Positions 8,077-16,483 of a stretch of DNA of 64,000 bases are shown here, piece by piece (the first letter of the stretch is position 1; each line of letters begins with the position of its first letter). Source of the stretch: DATBRC01 sp036560485 (GTDB taxonomy: Bacteria > Pseudomonadota > Gammaproteobacteria > Burkholderiales > Burkholderiaceae_D); contig DATBRC010000037.1 in NCBI GenBank assembly GCA_036560485.1, positions 1 to 64,000 of the forward strand, read 5' to 3'. Under the pieces are notes generated by a model that did no database searches, had not been told where the DNA came from, and was given only the letters and a program-made list of their open reading frames with translations. The position numbers and the translations under genes were made by a program.

Positions 8077-9360
8077 ATGAAAGTGATTAAATCCCCAACT
8101 GTATTCAAAACATGCGCGATCATGGTCGGCATGGTTTTGTCAGCATCGGCATTTGCGCTGACACCCGGTAGCGGCACCTGGGTCAAGGAAACCGCAACTT
8201 ATGGCCCGCCGAATCTACCAGACGCTTACGTGTATGTACCAATTAATGCCAGCCCTAATGTTTTGAATGGCAAACGCGCGTTGATGCTGAGTCTGCCCGG
8301 TTGCACTCAATCGTCCGCCAACATCATTAACAAGGGATTTAATTGGGAAACCACGGCGGAACAGTACGGGATGGTGGTGGTTGCAGCCTCTATTCCTAGC
8401 GGTGGTTCACGCACCGCCGGATGCTGGGACTGGGTGGGTGACCAAACCCGTACCACCAAGGACGTTGTGCCGCTGATTGCATTGGTCAAGGCGGTCATGG
8501 GACGTAGCAATCTGGACATCGATCCGAATCAAGTGTACGTCAGTGGTCTGTCATCGGGCGCTGCAGAAACCCATATCATGGGTTGTACCTACCCTGATGT
8601 ATTTGCCGCAGTCATTCCAAATGCCGCTCCGGCCCTGGGCTCAGGTGCATACGATATCTTCTCTGATCCGAAGATCACACCGCAGCAGGTGGCCGATAAC
8701 TGCAAGGCTTACAACGGCAATAACTATAATTCCTACTTCAATACCCAGCTCTTTGCGAACGTTTACGGTTCCGCCGATGCAACCGTCAAGCCGACACATA
8801 ACATAGCCAATCGCGACGGCATGAAAATTCTCTATGGTGCCAATACCAGTGCGGGGACAGTGACCGTTCAAGGCGGTTCCGGCGGCAATGGGACAGTCGA
8901 CTTGTGGAAGGATGGGAACGGCAAGATCCGGATTGGCAATCAGGTAGTCAATGGGATGACCCATGGCTGGCCGGCAGGAGCGGGCGGTAGCGGCGGCGGC
9001 ACCTATGTCTTCTATAACTATGTCAATTTCCCAGCGTATATCGTTCCATGGTTGATGGCTAATAATCTGCGCGTGGGCAGCGGTGGCACGACCACAACGA
9101 CAGCCGGCGCTACAACCACGACTGCTGGTGGTACTACCACTACGACCACTGCGACTACGACAACAACGACCGTTGCACCGACCTGCTATACAGCCAGCAA
9201 TTATTCTCATGTCAGTGCAGGCCGCGCGCACTCGGTGTTGACTACTGGGCATGCTGCTGCCAACGGTTCGAATCAGGATATGGGTTTGTATAACACATAC
9301 CAAATGACTACTCTGAAAAAGACCGGCACCAATTACTACGTGATTGGAACCTGCCCTTAA
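8077..9360 (+). CDS. secreted PHB-depolymerase-type esterase 1
   Basis: 427 residues with a signal peptide cleaved after about SASAFA. The catalytic domain is of the esterase/PHB depolymerase type (CE1-like). It has the oxyanion motif LPGCTQSS, the lipase box G-L-S-S-G with nucleophile Ser near residue 159, an Asp in VYGSADATVKP, and a His in GMTHGWP. A Thr-rich linker (9088-9175) leads to a roughly 60-residue C-terminal module, SNYSHVSAGRAH to TNYYVIGTCP. This layout is that of extracellular poly(3-hydroxybutyrate) depolymerases, but acetylxylan or feruloyl esterase activity cannot be excluded. Two relatives lie at 13.2 and 14.8 kb. A terminator follows. Confidence 0.85.
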   Translation: MKVIKSPTVFKTCAIMVGMVLSASAFALTPGSGTWVKETATYGPPNLPDAYVYVPINASPNVLNGKRALMLSLPGCTQSSANIINKGFNWETTAEQYGMVVVAASIPSGGSRTAGCWDWVGDQTRTTKDVVPLIALVKAVMGRSNLDIDPNQVYVSGLSSGAAETHIMGCTYPDVFAAVIPNAAPALGSGAYDIFSDPKITPQQVADNCKAYNGNNYNSYFNTQLFANVYGSADATVKPTHNIANRDGMKILYGANTSAGTVTVQGGSGGNGTVDLWKDGNGKIRIGNQVVNGMTHGWPAGAGGSGGGTYVFYNYVNFPAYIVPWLMANNLRVGSGGTTTTTAGATTTTAGGTTTTTTATTTTTTVAPTCYTASNYSHVSAGRAHSVLTTGHAAANGSNQDMGLYNTYQMTTLKKTGTNYYVIGTCP

Positions 9361-9463
9361 TGTTCAAATAGGAATATTCCGTCGTCTGGTCGATATCAGG
9401 CGACAGGAGCAAGATTGCGGTATTAATGAGTGTCTCCATTTTATCCAAAGGATAAATGGTTTT

Positions 9464-9490
9464 GGCCCGCTCTTGCAGCGGGCCTTTTTC
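9464..9490 (+). terminator. rho-independent terminator
   Basis: GGCCCGC and GCGGGCC form a 7-bp GC-rich stem with a 7-base loop, followed by TTTTTCTTTT. It lies about 100 bases after the esterase stop at 9360. Confidence 0.85.
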
Positions 9491-9534
9491 TTTTGCTGCA
9501 TTACAAAATACGAGATCGATTTGAAACAGATGGG

Positions 9535-10227
9535 TTACCGTTTGGCATACTGCGTCGCGCCAAACAATACTTCCATTGCTTTTTGATCGGTCAGTGGTTT
9601 GCGCAGATTGGTAAATTTTTCTACGCCGCGGATGATCGCCGGACGTGCGGCAATCGTATCGAACCATCGTTTTGCATGCGGATAATCATTCCAATCTATT
9701 CCCTGATTTTTCCATGAGCGCAGCCACGGGAAAATCGCAATGTCGGCGATCGTATATTCGCTGCCGGTGATATAGGTATTGTGTGACAGCTGCTTATCGA
9801 TGACGCCATACAAGCGTTTTGCTTCATTGGTGTAACGGTCGATTGCATACTGGATTTTTTCCGGTGCGTAGATGCGGAAGTGGTGTGCTTGACCCAACAT
9901 CGGACCGACGCCACCCATTTGAAACATCAGCCATTGCAGCGTCGTGAATTTTTCACGATCGGTATTGCCGAGAAATTTTCCTGTTTTGCCGGCGAGATAA
10001 ATCAGTATTGCACCCGATTCGAACAATGACATTGGTTTGCCATCCGGCCCATCGGAATCGACAATTGCAGGAATTTTATTGTTCGGAGAAATGGCCAGGA
10101 ATTCAGGTTTGAATTGATCGCCTGCACCGATGTCGACGTGATGGAGCTGGTATGGCAGTCCACATTCTTCCAGCATGATGTGGACCTTGTGGCCATTCGG
10201 CGTAGCGGTGGAATAAGCATCAATCAT
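9535..10227 (-). CDS. glutathione S-transferase family protein (YfcG-like)
   Basis: A 230-residue GST. The N-terminal thioredoxin-like half reads MIDAYSTATPNGHKVHIMLEECGLPY, with NNKIPAIVD and the LFESGAILIYLA glutathione-binding segment (SNAIL/TRAIL-type ES pair). The helical C-terminal half contains the conserved YTIADIAIFPW motif. The TPNGHKV start resembles the nu-class/YfcG group, which has disulfide-bond reductase activity. The ribosome-binding site AAGGAT precedes the ATG. It lies 46 bases after the acyl-CoA dehydrogenase and may share its transcript. Confidence 0.9.
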   Translation of the reverse strand: MIDAYSTATPNGHKVHIMLEECGLPYQLHHVDIGAGDQFKPEFLAISPNNKIPAIVDSDGPDGKPMSLFESGAILIYLAGKTGKFLGNTDREKFTTLQWLMFQMGGVGPMLGQAHHFRIYAPEKIQYAIDRYTNEAKRLYGVIDKQLSHNTYITGSEYTIADIAIFPWLRSWKNQGIDWNDYPHAKRWFDTIAARPAIIRGVEKFTNLRKPLTDQKAMEVLFGATQYAKR

Positions 10228-10273
10228 TTTTTATATCCTTACAAATTTATCAGATCAAAAATTGAGAGACAGA

Positions 10274-11536
10274 CTACGAGCGCGTAATCGGCAAGCCCAA
10301 TTCACTTGCAGGAATTGATATATGTTTGGCCAATTCCAATTTGGCGATTGCATTGCGATGCACTTCATCCGGACCGTCCGCCAGACGTAGCGCACGGTTC
10401 CACGCCCACATGTAAGCCAACGGGAAGTCATCTGAAATGCCGCCCGCACCATATGCCTGAATTGCCCAGTCGAGTACTTGCTGCGTTGTGTTCGGCGCCA
10501 ATACTTTAATCATCGCGATTTCCGCTTGCGCCTTCTTGTTGCCGACAGTATCCATCAGATACGCCGTTTTCAGCGTAAGTAAACGCGTTGTATCAATCCT
10601 GATGCGCGCCTCTGCAATCCGCTCGCGCCAGACACCTTGCTCGGAGATTTTCTTGCCGAATGCAACGCGGTCGTTCAATCGCTTGCACATCATTTCCAGT
10701 GCGCGTTCCGCCACGCCGATCGCACGCATACAATGATGGATGCGTCCTGGGCCGAGTCGGCCTTGTGCGATTTCAAATCCACGGCCTTCACCGAGCAAAA
10801 TATTGGATAAAGGGACGCGCACATTTTTAAACGTTATTTCGCAATGGCCATGTGGCGCATCATCGTAACCGAACACAGGAAGAGGGCGCTGGATCGTGAC
10901 GCCTTTGGTATCGACCGGCACCAGAATCATGGATTGCTGCGAGTGACGCGCTGCTGTTGGATCGGTCTTACCCATCAAGATGAAAATTTTGCAGCGCGGA
11001 TCGCCAGCGCCAGAGATCCACCACTTGTTGCCGTTGATGACATACTCATTGCCATCACGCTCGATACGCGTTTCGATGTTGGTTGCATCCGATGACGCGA
11101 CTGCCGGTTCTGTCATCGCAAATGCAGAGCGGATTTCTCCGCGCAATAGCGGCTCCAGCCATTGGCGTTTCTGTTCTTCCGAGCCATAACGCTCGATCGT
11201 TTCCATATTGCCGGTATCGGGTGCGGAGCAATTGAATACTTCGGGCGCCCAACTCACGCGCCCCATGATTTCACATAAAGGTGCGTAATCGAGATTGGAC
11301 AAACCTTCCGGCGCACGCACGGATTTCGGCAAAAACAAATTCCATAATCCCTGCTCGCGTGCTTTGATTTTTAATTCTTCCACGATGCTGGTGGCAAGCC
11401 AGCGCGTTCCTTTTTCCTGGCCGTTGCGGTCGACTTCTTTTTTATACGCTGTCTCGTTTGGATAGATGTGCTCATCCATGAATTTCAGCAGTTTTGTTTG
11501 CAGCTCTTTGCAGCGGTCTGAGTATTCGAATTCCAT
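10274..11536 (-). CDS. acyl-CoA dehydrogenase (ACAD10/11-like group)
   Basis: 420 residues with the usual three-domain acyl-CoA dehydrogenase layout. The flavin/substrate segment is AFAMTEPAVASSDATNIET, and the KWWISGAGDPRCKIFI strand follows. The C-terminal region includes QAYGAGGISDDFPLAYMWAWNRALRLADGPDEVHRNAIAKLEL, whose GPDEVHR segment fits the catalytic-base region of the ACAD10/11 and LvaC-like group. It is an FAD-dependent enzyme. The APH-family kinase gene lies upstream on the same strand. In the family, this pairing is linked to handling of 4-hydroxyacyl-CoAs via a phosphorylated intermediate, which is inference here. Confidence 0.92.
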   Translation of the reverse strand: MEFEYSDRCKELQTKLLKFMDEHIYPNETAYKKEVDRNGQEKGTRWLATSIVEELKIKAREQGLWNLFLPKSVRAPEGLSNLDYAPLCEIMGRVSWAPEVFNCSAPDTGNMETIERYGSEEQKRQWLEPLLRGEIRSAFAMTEPAVASSDATNIETRIERDGNEYVINGNKWWISGAGDPRCKIFILMGKTDPTAARHSQQSMILVPVDTKGVTIQRPLPVFGYDDAPHGHCEITFKNVRVPLSNILLGEGRGFEIAQGRLGPGRIHHCMRAIGVAERALEMMCKRLNDRVAFGKKISEQGVWRERIAEARIRIDTTRLLTLKTAYLMDTVGNKKAQAEIAMIKVLAPNTTQQVLDWAIQAYGAGGISDDFPLAYMWAWNRALRLADGPDEVHRNAIAKLELAKHISIPASELGLPITRS

Positions 11537-11589
11537 GATGTGCTTTCTTGTTCAGGGTTGACGCGAAATATTTAAATACGTCGTTCCCG

Positions 11590-11745
11590 AGCAGGGTGAA
11601 GCAGGGGTTTCATGCGGCACGCCGCATGCCTGCGTAACGGCACAGGCATGCATGCCTGTGTGCGCCCTGCAAGGGGGAATCCATGGGGCGGTAAATATGT
11701 CATCCTCAGTATGGATTCCCGTTTGCACGGGAACGACGGTGATAT
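11590..11745. repeat. REP-like region with several inverted repeats
   Basis: Between the kinase and dehydrogenase genes. It contains a perfect 20-bp palindrome CACAGGCATGCATGCCTGTG (11641-11660) and GGGGGAATCCAT facing ATGGATTCCC across about 28 bases. It also holds an ATTCCCGTTTGCACGGGAA hairpin (11715-11733) followed by CGACGG. The last part resembles the dispersed ATTCCCGC...GCGGGAAT repeats found in many betaproteobacteria. Only one copy is in this window. Confidence 0.6.
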
Positions 11746-11800
11746 GGTTTGTTGGTCCTGTTCTGCAACCTCTATTCGTGAAATCAGTAGAAGTAAACTG

Positions 11801-12862
11801 TCAGTTACCCGCTGACGCGTAGCGCCAACCTATCTCCGCCATTGGCCGCGCTGCCTTGCCGTTCTTCAATGCTTGCTCGCTCGCTGCTGTGCCATCGACA
11901 TAGCGCTTCATGATGCCCTGCAAGATGCCAGCCATGCGGAACATGTTGTAAGCCAAATAAAAATTGAAGTCTTCAGGGCGAATCGTTTTGCCGGTACGTT
12001 CACAATATTTTGCGATGTACGATTTTTCGTCAGGTATGCCGAGTGCCTTCAGGTCCAATCCACCGATGCCTCGGAAATCTCCCGGTGCGATATGCCAGCT
12101 CATGCAGTGGTAAGAAAAATCCGCAAGCGGATGTCCGATGGTCGACAATTCCCAATCGAGCAAAGCCAGTACGCGCGGTTCTGTCGGATGAAAAATCATG
12201 TTATCCATTCGGAAGTCGCCATGCACAATGCTGCTGTCTTCGCCTGGTGGAATATTATTGGGAAGCCACTCGATCAGCTTGTCCATCGCTTCGATTTTTT
12301 CAGTCTCGGATGTTTTATATTGTTTGGACCAGCGATCGATTTGCCGTGCAAAATAATTGCCGGGTTTGCCGTAACCGGACAAACCGATCGCTTCATAATC
12401 GAGCGTATGTAATTGTGCTATCACGCGATTCATCTCATCGTAAATTTCAGCGCGCTGCGCAGGCGTCATGCCGGGAAGAGATTGATCCCATAACACGCGG
12501 CCTTCGATGAAGTCCATGATGTAGAAAGCCCGGCCAATCACGGATTCATCCATACAGAGCGTGTACTGCCTGGCGGTCGGAAATCCGGCTTTATTGAGTG
12601 CATCCATCACGCGAAATTCACGGTCGATCGCATGCGCAGAAGGCAGTAATTCTGTACTGAGTCCCGGCTTGGTACGTAATACGTAACGTTGTGATTCTGT
12701 TGTCAGTTTGAAGGTTGGATTGGATTGCCCGCCTGAGAATTGTTCTATCGATAAATTGCCGGAGAATCCATCAACGTTCTGTTGCATGTATTTTTGCAGA
12801 GCATCTACATTGAACTTTTGGCGATCGGAAATGGGTTTGGTTCCTGTAAAGTCATCGTGCAT
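11801..12862 (-). CDS. APH-family phosphotransferase (acyl-CoA catabolism-associated)
   Basis: 353 residues of the aminoglycoside phosphotransferase/choline kinase-like fold. The catalytic loop is HGDFRMDNMIFHP near residue 210, and the metal-binding LDWELSTIGHPLADFSYH follows. The Lys-bearing N-terminal lobe includes FSGGQSNPTFKL and YVLRTKPG. All key kinase residues are present. Homologues beside acyl-CoA dehydrogenases include the kinase domain of ACAD10/11 and LvaA of levulinate catabolism, which phosphorylate 4-hydroxyacyl-CoAs, so a role in drug resistance is unlikely. The start has a good AGAAGGGAA ribosome-binding site. Confidence 0.88.
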   Translation of the reverse strand: MHDDFTGTKPISDRQKFNVDALQKYMQQNVDGFSGNLSIEQFSGGQSNPTFKLTTESQRYVLRTKPGLSTELLPSAHAIDREFRVMDALNKAGFPTARQYTLCMDESVIGRAFYIMDFIEGRVLWDQSLPGMTPAQRAEIYDEMNRVIAQLHTLDYEAIGLSGYGKPGNYFARQIDRWSKQYKTSETEKIEAMDKLIEWLPNNIPPGEDSSIVHGDFRMDNMIFHPTEPRVLALLDWELSTIGHPLADFSYHCMSWHIAPGDFRGIGGLDLKALGIPDEKSYIAKYCERTGKTIRPEDFNFYLAYNMFRMAGILQGIMKRYVDGTAASEQALKNGKAARPMAEIGWRYASAGN

Positions 12863-13186
12863 GACGTTCCCTTCTCTGATTGCAATGAAATCTAATTATG
12901 TTTCATTTTACATCAGAGAGTTGATTGCTTTTTTGTCACTGCATAAAGGCGGCTTGCATGTGAATAGCGAACATTCTGGATTTGATTTGATTTAATTTAA
13001 GTTCGTCTATACCAGACTAAAGTATTTAAGATATTTACTTGGATAACTAAACAAGTAGAAATTGTTATTTGCAACTTTAAAAACAGAAACCGCCCTCAGG
13101 CGGTTTCAAATTGACTTCACTATCGATAAAAATAATGCAGTGATAGAACCGCTACCTCGCTGAGCTAACGAGGTAGTCCTGCGCTA
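12863..13186. other. 324-base intergenic region
   Basis: Mostly AT-rich. It holds the promoter of the phosphotransferase gene (minus strand) on the left and the terminator of esterase 2 at 13086-13107. A further stem-loop lies at 13152-13176 (CTACCTCG paired with CGAGGTAG, 9-base loop). No coding sequence is supported. Confidence 0.55.
13086..13107 (-). terminator. rho-independent terminator
   Basis: GAAACCGCC pairs with GGCGGTTTC around a CTCA loop. On the minus strand the stem is followed by TGTTTTTAAAG. It serves the secreted esterase gene ending at 13187. Confidence 0.8.
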
Positions 13187-14653
13187 TTAATTTAATGGTC
13201 CACAGGTTGCGGAGTTAGTCCAGGTTGTGCCGCACTTGTACAAAGTGATCGACGTGTTGTAACCGTATTTTGCCCCCATTTGACCATATTGCGTGACATT
13301 CAAACGACCTGCGATGTAATGATTCGTCACAGTAGCAGTGACTGCCTGTGAATAACCTGTCGTCGAAGTCGTGGTTGTCGTTGCCGTCGTTGTGGTCGTT
13401 GCTTTGGCTGTCGTGGTTGTCGCGCCTGCAGTTGTTGTTGTTGCTTTGGCGGTTGTGGTTGTCGTAGCAGCGGTCGTTGTAGTCGTGCTGCCCGCCCCAT
13501 TCATCGGATGCGCTTTGAAAAAGTCTGCGGCGACTTGTCCAGCATTAATACCTTTGTTGATGATCCACGGCCCACGTTTGGCTGCACCCGGCCACCAATG
13601 GCCGCGTGTTGCATCGTCTTTCACAGCGGTGTCCGATGAACCAGAAGGATCCCAAGGGTCAGTAGTCAATTGACTAATGCCGGCACTGGCAACTTGCGCG
13701 GCAGAAGCGTCATGAATAATGGTTTCCAGTAAGGTGTTGCCATTGCCGTCATTGCCGTATTTGTTCCATGTGTATGACAATCCATCGACAGATCCTGTTG
13801 TGCTGGAAATCGGTGTCGTGCTGATTGCCTTGCCGTCTGCACTTCTTAATCCGGTAAATGCATCGATGATGCTTTGGCCTACTGAGATCGGAACCGTACA
13901 GTCTTTCTTGTTGTGCATGACGAGAACCGGTGGTTGGCGCAATATGCTCTTGCTCATCTCGGTGCGCATATCGGTTATGACAGCTGAGACTGTACGCACC
14001 ACGCCCAAGTTATATGTGAGCACGGTGTCGCATGGCGTTGTGCCTGTGTATGTCGCGGCTGTTTCTGCGTAGCTGACACCTTCAACGATGACGGATGAGG
14101 CGATGACGTCAGGATAGGTGACTTGCATGATAGTGGTCATTGCGCCGCCGGAAGAAATGCCGGTGACGTGTATATGATTTGTATCAATATTGAAATGGCC
14201 CTTCATGTAATCGATCATGCGTTTGATGTCGCCTGGTTCGCCGGCATCACGGTGGATATTGGCAGCCAACCAGTAACCCCAACAATTCGGATTGCGGCCA
14301 TCATTATCGTTTGAGCTTGCATCGTTGTTTTGGAAGGGATACAAAATAATGGCGTGATCGCGCTCACCAAACTGCTCGAAGCCTACCAAATCGGTCATGG
14401 TGCGATCGGTGATACGGCACCCATGTAACACAACATAGAGTGGTGCAGCTGTACCACTTACATAAGTAGATGGCACGTAGTAATCGAAATTGCGTTCTGC
14501 GGAGCCCGATGCGGACGATGCAGCTTGAACAATATGGTAAGTAAAGCCTGATGCGTAGGTTGGCGTGCAATTGAATCCGGCAACGATAAACACGCTGATA
14601 AATATCTTCAGCAATGTGCTGATTGGCATTCTAATTCGGAATAATTTTTTCAT
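13187..14653 (-). CDS. secreted PHB-depolymerase-type esterase 2
   Basis: 488 residues from the ATG at 14653, chosen because GGGGAG sits 7 bases before it; an upstream GTG at 14668 overlaps that site. The signal peptide ends near CTPTYA. The catalytic domain shows LYVVLHGCRIT, the lipase box G-I-S-S-G (HVTGISSGGAM), VLVMHNKKDCTVP with a probable Asp, and a late His in RGHWWPG. A Thr-rich linker with TTTTT-A-K/G repeats leads to a C-terminal module HYIAGRLNVTQYGQMGAKYG. It is related to, but clearly distinct from, esterases 1 and 3. It fits extracellular PHB depolymerases with a linker-plus-binding-module plan; the substrate is not proven. Confidence 0.83.
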   Translation of the reverse strand: MKKLFRIRMPISTLLKIFISVFIVAGFNCTPTYASGFTYHIVQAASSASGSAERNFDYYVPSTYVSGTAAPLYVVLHGCRITDRTMTDLVGFEQFGERDHAIILYPFQNNDASSNDNDGRNPNCWGYWLAANIHRDAGEPGDIKRMIDYMKGHFNIDTNHIHVTGISSGGAMTTIMQVTYPDVIASSVIVEGVSYAETAATYTGTTPCDTVLTYNLGVVRTVSAVITDMRTEMSKSILRQPPVLVMHNKKDCTVPISVGQSIIDAFTGLRSADGKAISTTPISSTTGSVDGLSYTWNKYGNDGNGNTLLETIIHDASAAQVASAGISQLTTDPWDPSGSSDTAVKDDATRGHWWPGAAKRGPWIINKGINAGQVAADFFKAHPMNGAGSTTTTTAATTTTTAKATTTTAGATTTTAKATTTTTATTTTTSTTGYSQAVTATVTNHYIAGRLNVTQYGQMGAKYGYNTSITLYKCGTTWTNSATCGPLN

Positions 14654-14703
14654 TTTGTGTCTCCCCACTGTTTTAATTAATTTATGTCACTGCTTAAAAT
14701 AAA

Positions 14704-14736
14704 TCGGCGCTCCAGCCTTGTGAGCTGGAGCGCCGA
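14704..14736 (-). terminator. rho-independent terminator between two esterase genes
   Basis: A 13-bp perfect stem TCGGCGCTCCAGC with a 7-base loop, followed on the minus strand by TTTATTTTAAG. It terminates esterase 3 before the promoter of esterase 2. Confidence 0.85.
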
Positions 14737-14765
14737 TAATGAACTTCTTTTTTACTTTCTACGGA

Positions 14766-16031
14766 TTATGGGCAAGTAGAGTCAATCACGTAGTAATTGG
14801 TGCTCTTGAAGCGCAGTTTGGTCGTGTAGAACGTGTTATCCAGCCCCATGTTCTGATTCGAACCATTTGCATAAGCAGTACCGCCACTGTCATGTGCACG
14901 GCCGGCTGTCACATGCGTATAGTTGCTGGTGTTGTAGCAAGCGCCTGCCACGGTCGTGGTAGTCGTTGTATGTGCTGTCGTTGTGGTGCCGCCGCCTGCT
15001 GTGGTCGTGGTCGTACCGCCACTGCCTACGCGCAGGTTATTGGCCCACCAGAAACCCGTGATGTACACAGGGTAGTTGATGCGGGTGTTATCCACATAGT
15101 TGGTATTTTGGCCGCCAGGACCTGCAGGCCAGGCGTGGCTCATGCCTGACACGCTGATCTCGGTTGTACGCAGGTGACCATTGGCATCGGTATAAGGTGT
15201 GCCGGTGCCGTTGCCGGAACCACCGGAAACCGTGAAGGTCGAGCCTTTGGTATAGCTGCCGCCGTAGATGCTGCGCATGGCTGCCGTCGCAATCGGTCCA
15301 TAACCTTGAGCAACGATAAAGTCAGAGGTGCCCCATACCGCGTTGGTGATTTGCGTGTTGAAGCTGCCGGAATTGCTGCCAGCCCAGCCCTTGCAAATGC
15401 TCGCTGCATTGGCGGAGGTATAACCGGAAGGTACGGTACCGATCTGTCCTGTAGTGGTGCCAGGCGTAGGGCCGGCATTGATGCCCATACCGGCGAAGAT
15501 ATCAGGTGCGATGCAACCCATGACCATTGTCATGCCGCCGCCGGAAGACAAGCCGGTGACATACACTTGGTTCGGATCGATCGAATAGCTGCTGTTACCC
15601 TTGAAGCGACTGATCAAATCCAGCAGGATGCCGACATGGCCGGAGGAGCGGCTTGGGCTGGTATTGGCATAGTCCCAGCAGTGATTGCTGTAGACGTTGC
15701 CGGTTGCATTCGGTGCCAGAATAACAGCGCCCGTGTTTTCAGCTGTTGCTGCCCAGTTGTAGCCGCCATCGCTGCCATTGATGACATCGTTGGTAGCAGT
15801 TTGGTTGCAACCGTGTAAAACCAGAATCAATGCGCGCTGGCCATTTTTTGTGGTGGTGGAAGAAGGCCAGTAGAAATAACCGGTCAGGTTACCGCCATTG
15901 ACCGAGTCAGCTGCCCATGTCTGTTGTCCAGACCAAGCACCTGTACCAGCTGTGACGGCTTGTGCAGAAAACGGAGTAATTAATGCAGCGGCAATCGCCG
16001 TGCTTGCTGCGAGAGATTTAAAACTTAACAT
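14766..16031 (-). CDS. secreted PHB-depolymerase-type esterase 3
   Basis: 421 residues from the ATG at 16031, which is preceded by GGAGACAAAC; an ATG at 16043 overlaps that ribosome-binding site. The signal peptide ends near PFSAQA. The catalytic domain mirrors esterase 1: ALILVLHGCNQT, the lipase box G-L-S-S-G (YVTGLSSGGGM), an Asp in VWGTSDFIV and a His in GMSHAWPAG. A short Thr-rich linker leads to the module SNYTHVTAGRAHDSG to TNYYVIDSTCP, closely like that of esterase 1. The two are probably paralogues although they lie on opposite strands 5 kb apart. Confidence 0.85.
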   Translation of the reverse strand: MLSFKSLAASTAIAAALITPFSAQAVTAGTGAWSGQQTWAADSVNGGNLTGYFYWPSSTTTKNGQRALILVLHGCNQTATNDVINGSDGGYNWAATAENTGAVILAPNATGNVYSNHCWDYANTSPSRSSGHVGILLDLISRFKGNSSYSIDPNQVYVTGLSSGGGMTMVMGCIAPDIFAGMGINAGPTPGTTTGQIGTVPSGYTSANAASICKGWAGSNSGSFNTQITNAVWGTSDFIVAQGYGPIATAAMRSIYGGSYTKGSTFTVSGGSGNGTGTPYTDANGHLRTTEISVSGMSHAWPAGPGGQNTNYVDNTRINYPVYITGFWWANNLRVGSGGTTTTTAGGGTTTTAHTTTTTTVAGACYNTSNYTHVTAGRAHDSGGTAYANGSNQNMGLDNTFYTTKLRFKSTNYYVIDSTCP

Positions 16032-16483
16032 GTTTGTCTCCATCGTTTAAAACGAAATGTGGATTATTGAGCTTTATTTTTTAATGATTATTTTTTAATA
16101 AAACTAATGCGGTTAAGACTCCTTTGATTAAATAGCGTTATCATTAAGACCAATGAAGAGCGTCGCTACTTTTGATCTCAGTCACTTTAAGCAATGACGC
16201 TATTGCATAAAATTGCTGCTTTTACTTGGCAACATATTAAGCAAGTGGGCTCATCTTAGTGATGGCTTTACGAACAGTAAACGGGCCATTCGGCCAGTCC
16301 TAAAACATGCTGCTAAGCAGCATTAAAAATATATAAAAAGTCACATACTTGTCTAAAAGACTAAGCCATGACAAGCTCACGTAACTTCGTCAGGGGCCGT
16401 TAAAAAAATACAGATTCAGTGCCGATTGGTTGAACAAACTGAGCGAGCAAACTGAACAATGCAATGTGGAGGAAGCAGAGGAG
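16032..16483. other. intergenic region of about 450 bases upstream of the LuxR regulator
   Basis: AT-rich DNA between esterase 3 (minus) and the EpsA-like regulator (plus), holding divergent promoters. A perfect 17-bp palindrome lies at 16307-16323. The reading frame of the regulator is open upstream to a TTG at 16430, which could extend it by 18 residues. No other gene is visible. Confidence 0.5.
16307..16323. promoter_or_regulatory. 17-bp palindrome, possible operator
   Basis: ATGCTGCT-A-AGCAGCAT has perfect 8-bp arms around a single base. It is about 175 bases upstream of the LuxR-type gene and lacks a T-run, so an operator fits better than a terminator. The size resembles LuxR-family sites, but the binding protein is unknown. 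Confidence 0.35.

Noticed and set aside
9088..9178. Repetitive triplet tract, considered as a tandem repeat or CRISPR-like array
   Set aside because: The repeats are Thr codons of the linker in frame, without spacers or conserved repeat units.
8641..9303. Minus-strand frame (220 residues) antisense to esterase 1
   Set aside because: It mirrors the coding strand of a clear secreted enzyme; the Arg/Ser-rich content is a shadow of Thr codons.
14723..14742. GCCGATAA in the terminator after esterase 3, considered as another sigma-28 -10 box
   Set aside because: No TAAA-like -35 lies 11 bases upstream; the bases belong to a hairpin stem.
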